Shown: in pieces, positions 9,799 to 21,976 of the stretch
How the letters are laid out: each line of letters starts with the position of its first letter
Position numbering within the stretch: position 1 is the first letter of the stretch
The notes under the pieces: generated by a model
What the model was told of the DNA's origin: nothing
Database searches by the model: none
The model's input: only the letters and a program-made list of their open reading frames with translations
Made by a program: the position numbers and the translations under genes
DNA from: Diphasiastrum complanatum
Taxonomy: Eukaryota; Streptophyta; Lycopodiopsida; Lycopodiales; Lycopodiaceae
Direction: 5' to 3'
Length of the DNA stretch: 64,000 nucleotides
Assembly: GCA_029204225.1 (NCBI GenBank)
Contig: CM055095.1
Span: forward strand, 65,528,625-65,592,624

Positions 9799-10687
9799 AT
9801 GGCTACACATAATTGGAGACCAAGAGGAACCATTGATGCAATCAATATTTGCAATGAAAAAAATGCAGAAGATCAATAGATCCAGAATATATCGAAAATA
9901 TCAATGGATCTTGATGCATCCCTCTACAAAAGGCTCATTCTGGAAAATAAAAAGATCGGATAACATGTATAGAAGCTCTTGGAAAGGCAGGATAATGGAT
10001 TTCAAAGTATCACTTACCGGTCAATCTATCACGAAAGTTTTAGTTCAGCATGCTTATCTTCACAATGAGCTCAACATTCATGATTTGAATCCAAATGCTA
10101 GAAGAAAATGCAATTGTAAGTTTTCAAATTTAATTTCTTTAGAGTTAGCATTTTCTTTAAATTAAATTTTTTTGTGATATTTTTGTTGGTTTTGTAGATG
10201 TGTATCCATCAAATTTCGTTGAATGGCAAACAGTTCAATCGATTGCAGGAATAATCGATGTCATACATTCAGATATCGGTATTTTACAAAATAAAGGTCG
10301 TTCTCCAAATCACTTTTAGAGTAAGGAGTTTTCTTTCATGTTCAAACCTATTTTTTTTTTTGATAAAAATGGTTTAGTTGGTAGATTAGAGCCATATCCT
10401 CTACCAGATTTTTCGAGTGAGGAATGGATTTTTCCTGATGCAGCAATTTTAGGAGGCCATAAGTACGCAAGAGGTACATATAAAATAATTATTGTGAAAA
10501 AGAATTTGGCAATTAAAATATTGGATTATACTCTACAAAAAGATCATCTGCAATGGCCTCGTATTCGAGTTACATTGATATGAGCAAAAAGGAAAATTTA
10601 GAATTTTTGGATCCATATGAAAGGAGATTATTCCTTCATGACAATACCATCCGTCTGAATCTTGAAGAGGATGATGATGAAAATTAA
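9799..10687 (+). pseudogene. Unknown intron-bearing gene, broken
   Basis: I do not recognise the family. A first frame opens at ATG 9799 ('MATHNWRPRG') and meets TAG at 9877. A second frame then carries 'SLTGQSITKVLVQHAYLHNE' and 'LNIHDLNPNARRK'. A canonical intron (10116 GTAAG to TTTGTAG 10197, 82 bases) joins it in frame to 'YVYPSNFVEWQTVQSIAGII'. TAG at 10317 interrupts the frame, which continues as 'GRLEPYPLPDFSSEEWIFPD' up to TGA near 10581. A +2 frame then supplies an acidic end, 'NLEEDDDEN'. In all about 250 codons with at least four breaks. It is convergent with the broken gene at 10756-12300, about 70 bases apart. The pair may come from one mobile element or virus-like insertion, but that is inference. 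Confidence 0.5.
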
Positions 10688-10755
10688 ACAATTTTCTGGA
10701 ATAGATTTTTGATATATTACAAGGATCTCTTTTTTGTTATGAACTTGAATGCCTT

Positions 10756-12300
10756 TCAAAAGATCGTAACATTTGGCGAGTTTTTAGCTTGATATCTAAA
10801 TTGTGCTCTTCTGTAAAAGCACTGAAAAAGTTGAACTAAATATTTATTTCTTGAATTGTGTCCTCCATGATTTGTAGCTCTATGAAATGCTCCTTTTGCT
10901 TGCCAATGAAATTTTTCCATGCCTTGTGATGACCATATACTTAAGCTCTCATATTCCTTTGCAAAATAAGTTGCATAAAGAAGAAAGATGTGCTGCAAAT
11001 AAGTGTTTTGATTAGTTACATCAGTAGAAAAAAATATAGGCCTGAATGAGATAAGCACCAGATAATGATATAGATTAGCACCATGTAATGTGTAACGTTG
11101 TCTTTTCCCCAATAATCATGTACAGATTTTACAAATGTGGTGCAATGATTATGCAAAGTCCTCATATCTTTTGATGATAGGTTTTCTTTCCTGATAACAC
11201 CTATGAGTTTGTCTAAGTTGGTCCACACTTGTCCCTTTTCCACTCGGTTACTTCCTTCTAGTGTTCGTGTGGCTTGAACAATTTCTCTCCAAATTTCGTA
11301 TCTTACACTTGATTCTTTGCATGTGTGAATGGATAAGAATATTCTTGCTTTAGGACCTCCAATTGATGGCTTATTAGGAAGTTCGTTTGCTTTTTTTTTT
11401 TTCAAAGAGTCTGTCACTTTTTTCAATCGTGACATTCTCTTTATGTAGTCCTGTATTTGACAGAAGTATTTCCAACCTCCTAATTGCTGCTTTAGCCATA
11501 GACTCCGATTTATGATTCCATGCTAGGAGAATATGTAGGTAAATAAGTTTTTTAATATTGTGAACATTTTTTAATATTTTTTTTCAATATTGTGAGCATA
11601 TGTGAACATTTTTTAATGGAATTGACAGAACACTTTTCATATTTGGATCTTCAGCTTCTCGTGTGTTTGATCGTCCCAAATTCATATTGTAGCAATCCTT
11701 CATGCAATAAAGACATGGATGGTTGCCCCATGAGAGACATTATACATACATTTAATGTTTTCAAATCCCTTGCAAGGTGACATTGAATTTGAAAACTTCC
11801 ATGGTTTTTTACTGTAAATTTCTCACCCTCCAAATGTCTCTTTATAATCTCGCCATAATTTGTTCTTGAAAATATCCATGAAAGTATTTTATGGTGCTCT
11901 TTCAAGACTTAGAGAAGCAAGTAATGCATGACATGTCAATAAAAAATGACAAGGTATGAAATGTTGATAACGATACTTTAAATGAAAATTGAAATGTATA
12001 CCTGGAATGTTGCCACCTACCATATGTGATTTTCCAATTGAACACTAAATGTTCGATCATCTTTATCTAAAATTTTGTTCATCAAAGTGACACTCACTCG
12101 TTCCAACTTTTGACCTTTGATGATTTCAGATTTATCCAATTTATTACAATAATGATCTTTTCATTTACTTGATGTTCGTCTAGTTTATAGAATCGAATAA
12201 TGTATTTTAGAACATTTTCAATATCAAGAAAAATATTATTGCAATTTGCATGCTAACATCTCTGATTGTACAAGAAATTGAGAGCTAAATCAAGCAAACA
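10756..12300 (-). pseudogene. Unknown multi-exon gene, broken, convergent with 9799-10687
   Basis: Minus-strand frames in order: about 12300-12000 ('GQKLERVSVTLMNKILDKDD'), 11905-11651 ('IMSLMGQPSMSLLHEGLLQY'), 11435-11082 ('SIHTCKESSVRYEIWREIVQ', 'TTFVKSVHDYWGKDN') and 10992-10756. The last two join well if 11081-10993 is an 89-base intron (donor GTGCTA, acceptor ATTTGCAG), giving 'VTHYMHIFLLYATYF'. The end reads 'IWSSQGMEKFHWQAKGAF' and 'HRATNHGGHNSRN'. I have a weak memory of similar 'QG-x-E-K-x' then 'T-N-H-x-G' endings in uncharacterised proteins of repeat-rich genomes, but I cannot name a family. Stops and shifts in the 5' half suggest a dead copy. Confidence 0.5.
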
Positions 12301-12555
12301 AGCAGTTCTACACTTTTCTCACTTTTCTCTGAAGTGTATTTGAATCAAATCGGATTGGAACGGAATTTTCAGACCTGAAAAGTGGTCGTACGGAATTCTG
12401 AAGGGGCATTATGCCTCTAATTGCTTTAAGAAGAAAAACCAACTCAAGCAAGCAAATCTCTCCAAAGAGATTGAAGAAGATTCTGTTGCAAGTGATGGAG
12501 AAGGATCACTTATGGTGTCCAGTTTTTCTTCATCACCTTTCAAGAAAGATGGAGC

Positions 12556-13428
12556 TTGGTACATAGTAGTGGAGCTTCTTCACATATGTGCTGTTCAAAG
12601 GAGTCTTTTGACTCAATTGTACCTTACAAAGGACTTAAGAGATCTATTTACAGTGCTAATGATCATGAATGCTCTATAGAAGGAATTGGCAACCTTCTAT
12701 TGAAACTTGCTTCTTCAAAAGTTCTTGCACGTTCTAATGTTCTTTTCATTCCAAAACTTACAAAGAACCTGATTAGTGTGGGAAAGTTGCTTGATAATGG
12801 TTGTGATGTAAAGTTCAACTCCAATACTTGCTTTATCAAGAAAAATGATGAGATCCTAGCTGATGGATCTAGATGTGGTGGAATTTTTAAGTTGAATTCT
12901 TATGAGAATGCAAACCTTTGTGAAGTTGCTTTGTTATCTAAGGAGGAGTTGTGGCATAGAAGGTTGGGGCATCCTAACTTTAGATCTATGTCTTCTATGG
13001 TCAAGAAAGTGAAGGCTATTGGTCTTCCAAAATCTCTTTCCAAAGATTTCAAGCCTTGTGAGGCTTGTGCTATTGCAAAATCACACAGAAAGCCATATCA
13101 GAAGTCTTTTATCAAGACTACTCATCCTTTGGAGCTTATACACTCGGATGTTCATTTTTCCACTTCTAAAAGTATTGGTGGTGCAACACGATTTGTCACC
13201 TTTATTGATGACTTTACTAGATATACTTGGTTGTATCTACTTTCTTCAAAAGCTTTGGTATTTGATCACTTCCTAATCTTCAAAGCTTATGTTGAGAAAC
13301 AGTTTTCTTTCAAAGTTAAAGCTTTAAGATGTGACGGAGGAGGTGAATACATCTCCAACAAGTTTCATGAATATTGTGAAGGTGAAGGAATAAAGAGAGA
13401 GTCTTCTTGTGCTTATTCTCCATCTTAA
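12556..13428 (+). pseudogene. Copia element D protease to integrase core
   Basis: The frame opens right after the protease active site. Upstream 'DGAWYI' is in another frame. One deleted base removes the catalytic Asp codon of the expected W-Y-x-D-S-G-A, leaving 'SSGASSHMC'. Then come the GAG-pre motif 'LWHRRLGHPNFRSMS' with 'CEACAIAKSHRKP', and the integrase core with 'LIHSDVHFS', 'FIDDFTRYTW' and 'RCDGGGEYIS'. The frame ends at TAA (13426-13428), where the family has S-P-Q-Q-N-G; CAA to TAA explains it. The catalytic Glu lies just beyond ('NGVVERKN'). Confidence 0.8.
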
Positions 13429-14475
13429 AATGGAGTTGTTGAGAGGAAAAACAGATCTTTATGTGAATGTGCTAAAGCAATCCGAGTTGAAACTTCTTTG
13501 CCTATTGAATATTGGGGTGAATCTATAAATTGTGCAAACTATTTGTGCAATAGATTACCTCACAATGCACTTGCTGGAAAATCACCTTTTGAAGTCTTGT
13601 TTAAGAAGAAACCTAAGGTAGATCACCTTAGAGTTTTTGGTTGTGCTTGCTTTGTTCATGTACCCGTGGAAACAAGGAAAAGAGATAATCCTAATTCTAT
13701 TAAAGGGATCATGGTTGGATATGCAGCCAACAAGAAAGCTTACAGAATCTATGTTCCCTCTACCTCAACTACAATTGAGAGTAGGGACGTTATATTCCAT
13801 GAGGATCAAAAACACATTCTTGAGGAGGCCAAGTTCAAAGATTCTCACAAAGATACTCCAATCATCACCCTTGAAGACTATCATGGAGAGATGGGGCCGA
13901 GAATTGAGCAGGAGTCACCTCGAATCTTTTCACCAAGGAGATCTCAAAGAGAAAGGTCCGAGCCTAGGAGGCTTACTTATGAAGATAGAGGCAAGCAAGT
14001 GAAAATCAACTCCACTAATTGTGCTTATTTTATTTCACATGAGGAGCCAAAGGATGTATATGATGCACTCAATTCGAAGGAATGGTATCTTGCCATGAAG
14101 GAGGAATATGATGCTTTGATGGCCAACAAGACATGGGAGCTTGTGGATCTTCCATCCAACAAGCACACCATTGGTTGCAAGTGGGTTTTTCGAGTCAAGT
14201 ATAATCAAGATGGCACAATCAACAAGTACAAGGCTAGACTTTCTGCTGAGGGGTTTGCTCAAGTTTATGAACTTGATTATGAGGAGACTTTTGCTCCAGT
14301 TGCAAAGATGGTATCAATTAGAATCATAATTTCTATTGCTTCTTTTTTCAATTGGCAAGTTCTTCAACTAGATGTCTCTAATGCATTTTTAAATGGATAT
14401 CTAGAAGAAGAATTTATATGGATCAGCCTATTGGGTTCATCCATGACAAAGACGATGGATGTGGTTCTACCTTGA
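13429..14475 (+). pseudogene. Copia element D integrase C-terminus and RT start
   Basis: It continues the same frame after the nonsense codon: 'NGVVERKNRSLCECAKA', 'YWGESINCANYLCNRLP', 'KVDHLRVFGCACFVH' and 'RDVIFHED', then the RT start 'WYLAMKEEYDALMANKTWEL', 'GCKWVFRVKYNQDG', 'YEETFAPVAKMVSIR' and 'VLQLDVSNAFLNGYL'. A shift at about 14412 puts the last residues out of frame, and homology stops at about 14460. It has the usual copia spacing and no introns. Confidence 0.8.
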
Positions 14476-15810
14476 GCTACCTCAAACTCCATAAATATGT
14501 GTAGCTCTCCTCATATTTTTTGATGAAGAACCAAAGCTTTGTAGCTATCTCTTGCCATTTTGGATCCACACAAGTTTTGCTTGTTATCATTCTATCTTTC
14601 TCCCTCTAACTCATGTTGAGGCTAATGCTAATACACTAAATTCTTGTACTTTTGCTCATTTATAATTCATTGTTGTCATTCTCTGTTGCTTAGCATGCTA
14701 GATTGTGGTTAAGCCATAACTTCTGTACTAGACCTTGCAAATCAATCTAGAATCAGGTTGTTGTGCTAATCATAAAGCTTAATTAGATCTATCATACTTG
14801 TGGATCTTCCCCACATGTGTGAATTCTGGAAATTTTGTCAACAATGAGTTGATATGGCTACATTTGCAACTGTGTTGTCCAACATAATGTCACATTTCGT
14901 ATACACATGTTGCACCAATGCCTTATATTGTCCTCTCTCATCAATTTCAACTGCATGATCCGTCCTTTCCAGTGGTAGTCTATGTTATCTCGTTTTTGTT
15001 TGGATACTCTATGCTCTCCTCTAGTATTTGGTTGCATAGTTACCCAATCCATCAAAGAGTATGTGATAGGAGCCCATGTATTCTCAGAATTCACAACATT
15101 AGAGCATGGAGGAAGCTTGATTCCTAGTTCGTCTTTCATGAGGAGGAGATGCCATGATGAAGCGAATCATGCTAATAGCTCAACGCTTCTTGATCTGAGT
15201 TCTTACAACTGAGAATGCACGAGAATGGAAAGTCCAAGGTCACATCATCTTCCTTGTGAAGGGAAGAATGGTTCTTGAAATCCTCTATAGTTTTCAAAAA
15301 GCGTATCTATCTTATTGGCATGTGGGACCACTTATGTTTTGAAGTGCAATATGGGTACTGATGTTTACACAATGCATTTGTATAAACAAGGAGTAAAAGA
15401 AAGTTTGACTTAAAATTATAACCTAGTTACATTGAACTGAGGTGATTGTGTACGTGGGACCATCTATGTACTTAATGAATAAGACAAGTGCACCATAGGG
15501 TTAAGGTAGAGAAAGCAAATGTGGGACCATGGCTTGATCAAATATTGACCATCGGATTTGCCATGTCATATGGACCATTGCCAAATATGTGTAAACACTT
15601 CATTGGATATGAAGAGTGATTAGTGTTAATCACATGGCTCACTTTTGGAGGCCCTTTTTGAATCCAAAAGGGCCATAATGGCAGTTTTGTAGAATTGTGG
15701 ATGTGACTAGAAAAGTAGTGCTAGACAAAAAAGACACAAAAAAGCAACGCAGTGTGGGATTGAAGTGTTTGTAATCACAGTGTGTGAGCTGATGAGAAGA
15801 GGATCATGAT
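14476..15810. other. No gene recognised
   Basis: After the break in RT the sequence has no coding similarity I can see on either strand. 'gtgggaccat' occurs at about 15322, 15453 and 15519, hinting at an old repeat. The last 300 bases lead into a primer site on the minus strand (15824-15812), so part of this stretch may be the internal leader of a lost copia element. Confidence 0.45.
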
Positions 15811-15811
15811 A

Positions 15812-17146
15812 TGCTCTGATACCACTGATGAGAAGAAAAGGTGATTGACTGATGAGAAATTCATCGGATTCGCGAAACTTTCACGAAGGCGAATCAATCA
15901 CGACTCTCTTCAGCTCGGATGGAGTTCAGATGCGACCGCTAGACACCAACTGAATCGCTCCTACAATCCTCCAGAGTGTAGTTAGTCACTGCTGATCTAC
16001 GTTCATAAAATCGATGTAGGATTCCCAAATTGCGGAATTCAAAATGAACAAGAAAACTCGGACATATGAAATATCAGCATAAGCATTCAACATTCAAGAA
16101 CATTTGAGTTTATATATAGATGAAGTTTGATGAATCCACTTTCTATCCATTTTAACTTGCTATAAGTGAAGTTGTTGCCAAAGTTGAGATTTGGTCAAAC
16201 TAAGAATATTTGTTCTATGTTATACAACATTCTATTCAACTTTCCAGTGGAAATTCACATACTTTGCCATTAGACAACTTCATAGCACTATAAAGCTCAT
16301 TGATCTAAAATTTAGTGACCAAATCTTGATATGAAAGTTTTGTTAAAGCGCGAATATTTATCTTTTCTAAAGAGACCTTGTCTTGGTGTGGTGTGGTTCT
16401 TCATATTCCTTGTTGCTTCATGAACTAAATTACTCTACAGCTTGTTACTTGCATAGAAAATAATCTATATTAATTTTCTCTGAATTTCTTCAAGCACTGC
16501 ATGCGAATCCACGCAGTGCATTGGCGTGAAAGAAACACGGTTCTCTCACGAGTAGTAGTCTCGCTTCACTAGCAGACAGTTGGATCTTCTGATCCCAGAC
16601 AAAATTGTCTTCACGCGCAGGCGGACATGTATTCTGTATATTGTCTTGATTGCTTACTAGCATCAGACTATTGCACTCTGTTACACTCTATGTATTCTGT
16701 TTTGATTTATATGTCAAGTATAATCCAATAAGTACGGTCTCTCTGTGTAAATCTAAGATTAGAGTGATTAAGCATCTACAACTAACCAGAGAATTACAAG
16801 AGTGGCAGATTAGCCACGACCTAGGGAGTATCTGCTGATGTCATGCCATCAGATCAGATTATTGTACTTCTGGGTACTTGCGTGATCTTTGGTGGTACTC
16901 CTTGGGGCGTGAGCGCTGAATGAATTTCGTTTACCTCATCTGGCTTCTTCCGTACTGGACCGCGAAGGAATCTCATTCGTGGATCTTTCGTGTTCACGAA
17001 CCGTTCGTCTTCGTCTTCGTTGACTTTCGTGTTCGCGAAACTCTTCGTGTTTCGTGTCTCTAGATGTTCGAGTTCGCGAACATCTTCGTCAGGCGAAGGG
17101 CTGAAAGCTAGCAAGCCTTTGTAATCAGAAACATTCTGTTTCTTCA
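15812..17146 (-). repeat. Isolated copia 5' LTR plus primer site, related to element B
   Basis: The minus strand starts TGAAGAAACAG at 17146, as do both LTRs of element B (46846 and 41869), and ends at 15826. It is followed by TGGTATCAGAGCA (15824-15812), the copia primer site with one base missing. Long shared blocks with the element B LTR include 'ctctcacgagtagtagtctc', 'aagattagagtgattaagca' and 'gctagcaag'. About 350 bases at 16104-16457 are absent from the element B LTR. No gag follows, so it is a 5' remnant. Confidence 0.8.
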
Positions 17147-18156
17147 TGAGCACCAGACAGAAAAGTGGTGGAGTTTTGTTTTTTCTATACATTGCTTATT
17201 GTGATTTTGAAACTTTTCCAAGTATTTTGTAATCACTTTTGTCATAGATAGTTGATGAAAAAGGTTAATTTTGTACATCACTTTTTCGATGTTGTTAGAG
17301 GATGTGAGGAGATTCATAATTTCACAGAGTTGCTATTGAAATGTAATATCAATTATGTGAATTTAGAAGAGAAAATGATAGGTAAAAGATAAATCATTTG
17401 TCATCAACTAATAAACATAATTATCGAGAAATAGCAAATTAGTTTCTCTGTAGTGGCACTGATAGTTGTTCGAACATTATCGTAGTTCATTCTTTTGCTT
17501 TTCAATCCATTGCTAATCCCTCTAGAAGTAGGTATGCGAGTGCAAGAAGCACAAGTGTTCTGTTTGCGATAACATCACCCGTGCTAAGTATGAGCAAATC
17601 TATCGTCTCTTTATTCACATTGTCTAGAATGGAGCATTGTGGCAATGGAGTAAACTTGAAGAGCTTGCCAATGAGCATGTGCACGAAAGATACTCCAAGA
17701 CAACACAAAATTGGGCGATGGAAGCACTTGCCGATAACAGATATGAGAAACGTGCAACAAACCACCATGGAAGTAAATTGAGAATCACTGGAAAAAGTAT
17801 AGAACAATGCTTATGATAGAGGAGCTATCCTGAAAAAGACAAGTAAATAATTTAAAAATACTAGCATGACTATGATAGTGATTTCTTATTTTCAATTTAG
17901 GAAATGATTTCAATAGAACAATGATTAGAAAAACAAATCGACAATTTTAATTTATAGCTTTTCTTTTTTCATGTAATTTAAAAGTCAAGTTATAAATCAT
18001 TTTCAAAATACATCGCTTTTCTATATGCTACTTTCATAGTTCAAATTCCAGATTAGAGACCATTATTTGAAAGAACATTGCATGAGGTTTGTAGACTATT
18101 TGAAATATTTCATGGCAATTTGTTGTTCGCAATTTTGAATTTCATTTTTCATATTT
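17147..18156. other. No gene recognised
   Basis: AT-rich sequence. A minus-strand open frame at 17807-17502 codes a hydrophobic, Leu-rich peptide, but the opposite strand is open too. I see no start context, splice sites or known motif. Confidence 0.4.
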
Positions 18157-18272
18157 CATTATTGTTCATGACCCAACGGGGTTGGCTCAACTGGTTAGCT
18201 TGGCATCCAAAGTTTCTTTGGTCCCAGGTTCGAGCCTCCCCTTGGAAACCAAGAAGCATTATTGTTCATGAC
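18157..18272 (+). mobile_element. tRNA-like short element (SINE-like) with 16-bp target duplications
   Basis: An 84-base body (18173-18256) is flanked by perfect 16-bp direct repeats, 'cattattgttcatgac', at 18157-18172 and 18257-18272. The body holds a pol III A-box-like TGGCTCAACTGG (18183-18194) and a B-box GGTTCGAGCC (18227-18236), 33 bases apart, as in tRNA-derived SINEs. The acceptor and T stems do not pair fully, so it is not a working tRNA gene. There is no poly(A) tail; the 3' end is 'accaagaag'. Such duplications normally result from LINE-type target-primed insertion. The body is unusually short for a plant SINE. Confidence 0.7.
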
Positions 18273-21200
18273 AAAGGCAAATCTCCTAGTTTATAAACTT
18301 GAGAGGAAAATCACCACCTCTCTTTTTTCCATCCTACACTTGATCTAAAAGCTGGCTTTCTAACAACTGACTTTTTTTTAACGAGTGCTAACATTGTGGA
18401 AATATTTCAAATATTCTACAAAGCTCTTTCAGTGTTCTTTGAAATAGAAATAATGAATGATGTGTCTTGCAAAATACAAGAAAACAAGTGGAAGATAAAA
18501 TCAATAAACGAAACACAATCCATGATCAATTATTTTTTTGTTCATCTATAACAATAATGATATTCGTAGATTCTTAATAGAACTCAAACTTGTTTTGCAA
18601 TGTTTAGTGTGTTTGCATAAGATAAATCAATCAGCTTGTTAATTTATTAGTATCAAAACACAATCTATAAAACTCTAATTATATTCTGTATATTAAAATC
18701 CATAACTAAGTTTCCAAATAAGGTTGTACTAATCATATCAAAAGTCACACACGCCAACGAAAAACACACATTGAATAATTAAATGATAAGTTCAAGAGAA
18801 AAGACATAGATTCATAAAAGAGAATTGAGATTCAATACAGATTGTTTGGAAGTCAGCTCATTACTGACCAATTAAATGATAAGTTCACGAGAGAAGACAT
18901 AGATTCATAAAAAAGAGTTGGAACTCAATTCTTGAACGATCAATAACAAAACATAATTTATAAAACTCGAATCATAGATATACACATTTGATTAATTTAA
19001 AAATTGTGTAAAATAGTATAAGCGTCTAAAATACCTTTTTTTTTTTTTTCTTTCTTTTTTTCCATAATTGTTCTTTTCAAGATGATTGCTCCTTGCAGCT
19101 TTCATTCATTGCTCATGTTCAAGCCTGCTTAGCTTGTTATATGCATTAAAAACTAAAGGCTTCGATGTGTCTCTCACATGTTAAAGCCCTCCGCACATGT
19201 TGCCACCTATATACCAATATTTCGAGCCCATAAATGTCATCTCATTTCTTAGGAAGTCAAAACAACAATCGTCATAGGAATCGCAAAAATGAATCACTTT
19301 AGAACACGAAACAACTATTGTCCTTATCTAGCTCTAATGAAATGTGCTGTCATTTCATGTATCCACGTTGCATCATTGGAAATGCGTTTACATTTAATGA
19401 ACTGAGGTTGAAAGTATTCACACTTTCTAGAGCCTTTAGACATTGATAGGAATCTAATCTCATATAGAAGACGTAAGATTGAAATTCTGTTGAAACATAC
19501 TAGGACTTTGCATAGATAGTTATAATTATTATGGTGGTTAGGTGTTAGAAGTTGTAGTAAGAAGACTTGCATACTCGATGTATATTGGTGGTTGTATACA
19601 TGTAAAGGATTTGTAAAGAACACTTGCCACCACTGCTCGGGGAAACCCGACAAATACAAACAGCTCAATTGTTGAAATTCATTTTTTACTGCTTCATTTT
19701 ATATTTATAGGTTTTTTATAAGGCTCAAAATTAGCCAATTTTAGTTATTAATCTTATGTTTTAAGATTTTAATTTAACCTTTCACCGATAGTTTTGTGGG
19801 TTTTTTGTAAGGTTAATTTGAAACTTCTTTATGAGCACTGCAAGTTGCCACCCAAGTGGTCAGTCCTAACATTCTTTCAAAATATAGTCTTTACAAAATC
19901 CTTTTTTGCAATTTAGAAAAAAAAATGCATACCTTTATACACAGGCCTGTCAGCACGCGCAGGCAAGAAAACGAAGTACATACATATGTAGGCCTGTCTG
20001 CCACCCAGGCAAATATAATGCCAGCGCTTGTCCCATCTCTGGCAGATCCTATAGTATGGCAACCATAAGTTATGTACCAATATCACCAATGTTTACATAT
20101 CGATAAGTTGAAATGTTTGAAAATTTCATGAGTTCATTGTCTTACCTACCTGCTCTATTCTAAATTGCATCAAAAGAATTTATTCTTAATCATCAGCAGC
20201 ATTTCCAACGCTACATGCGGACTCCAATAGCCCTATTGTTCGTTATATAAAAAACAAAGAGAATCTTTTTCATCAAGTTTCATTCAATTAATCATACAAT
20301 ATGATTGTTATCATCTCAATGCACGCTCATCCAGGAATCCATGCCAATATTTCAAGTAGCGTTTTGGGTTGCATTTCATTTGTTATCATCTCAACGCAAT
20401 CATCTAGATAGCCATGCTATCATTTCAGGTAGCTGAATTGGGTGCCATTTTGATTTAATCACTTTTGCAAATGTTTGCAACTAGGACCAGGCAAAATCTT
20501 CATATCATATCCCAAAAATTGACAAACCCTGTAGCTCCAGGCCATCTCAAGGAGACCAATATTGCAGAAAACAAAAAAGAGGCAACGTATTACAATTTTG
20601 CCTAGCATGTGTGTAGCAACAATCACAGGAGTTTGGACTTTAATGAAACACATTAGCCCAATTATGAAATGGAGCAACCTCAATAGAAGCAAGAAACATA
20701 TCCGATGATAACTTTACGAAATCAAGCACACCTTGCACGAGAAACTAGCAGTAAGATCATAAGAACTCTAATAAGAAAAGTGATTCATGCAACGATTTCC
20801 CCAGAAAGATACAAAAAAGCATCATATAACATGAGGGTCATAACAATATATGAAAACCTCACTATGTACTGACTATACAGCTATGTTATCTTCTTCTCTC
20901 CCAAAAATCCAAAACACCAATCAAAAGTCCTATAGGTAAAGAAGATCTTGCAAAACAAGCAATACAGATCCAAAGCTGACAATAAATTACTCAAATACTA
21001 CTACAAAATCAGAATGAATGATTTATTAACATCGTAAAAAGGAGCAGGGTACATCACATTGATGACTACGAAACAAGCAACTATACAAAAACTTCACCTG
21101 ATCACAAAACTTACAATGTCAGAGTCGTCTTTAGACACATTGTACCAACTTACAATGCTATTTGTGTCTATTACACACTAGGAACCATCGGATGAACCAG

Positions 21201-21976
21201 GTACGGTGCTTAAACATACGATCTCACGAACTACAGAATTAAAAAAACAGCCTACGTTCAGCTTGAGCTCGCATGAATTAATGGAGACACGAATCGAATC
21301 TTTTCAACGACGCTAACTACTGCCTTACACAAACCGCAACCTGTATTCTGAGTAGAAACATTAAAAGTGTTAAATAAAAGATAAGTATGGCGACGTTTTG
21401 AATGACCCTATTCCGGCCTCCATGGGTTTATATGGTGGGCAGAAATGAGATTCACTGACCCCCGTCAAGAAAACAAATTTGATCCAAATCGTTAACTCCT
21501 TACTGTTTTATATGTTTTGTATTTGTACCCTAGTTTTAAGACAACGAGAACCCAGAAGAAAGCTCTAGCGTTTCGATTCATGAACACGAAAAGCTTAAAT
21601 ACACTATAAAAAAACCCTTGCATTAGTGAACACGCGAAAATTATACAACAATACCAAAACGATGTGAGCGTACGTTAATAGTTGGGAGCATTTATATGTA
21701 TTGATCAGATGTTATATTAAACGATTCACGCATGAAGGGTGCAGTTGCGTCTCAGAGATGTCAGTTCACCTAACAACCTAACTTTGAGCTCACTCGAACA
21801 TATTGTCAAAAAATAAAAGATAACCGTTCATCAAAAGACTTGACAGATAACTATCATCTACGATCACATCGTGCACATCAATAAAATTTCATGTGTGTGT
21901 ACGATTGAGTTTCCTCTTCAGTAAACCCATAGAAACTTGATAGGTGTCAAAGATATCGTCAAGAAAAGTAGGTTCT
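18273..21976. other. No gene recognised
   Basis: 3.7 kb of AT-rich sequence without a credible reading frame. Around 18770-18930 'aatgataagttca' and 'gagaagacatagattcataaaa' occur twice, about 110 bases apart. At 19942-20012 'aggcctgtc' followed by 'caggcaa' occurs twice, about 48 bases apart. The part from about 21250 to 21976 is richer in GC and probably includes the 3' untranslated region of the gene at 21977-22492. Confidence 0.45.

Larger units (their letters stand above)
12360..14475 (+). mobile_element. Ty1/copia element D, truncated at both ends
   Basis: Plus-strand order: decayed zinc knuckle near 12390-12430 ('GHYASNCFKKKNQ'), protease, GAG-pre-integrase, integrase, then the start of RT. 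No LTR or primer site precedes it. RT is lost after 'LNGYLEEEF' and one further frame ('MDQPIGFIHDKD'), so catalytic YVDD, RNase H and the 3' LTR are missing. Three kinds of lesion are visible: a 1-base deletion in the protease, a nonsense codon in integrase and the 3' truncation. Confidence 0.85.

Noticed and set aside
17502-17807. A hydrophobic minus-strand protein of 101 codons
   Set aside because: No start context, no family motif, AT-rich flanks, and the other strand is open as well.
18173-18256. A functional tRNA gene
   Set aside because: A- and B-box-like sequences are present, but the acceptor and T stems do not pair and the body is flanked by target duplications; a SINE-like element fits better.
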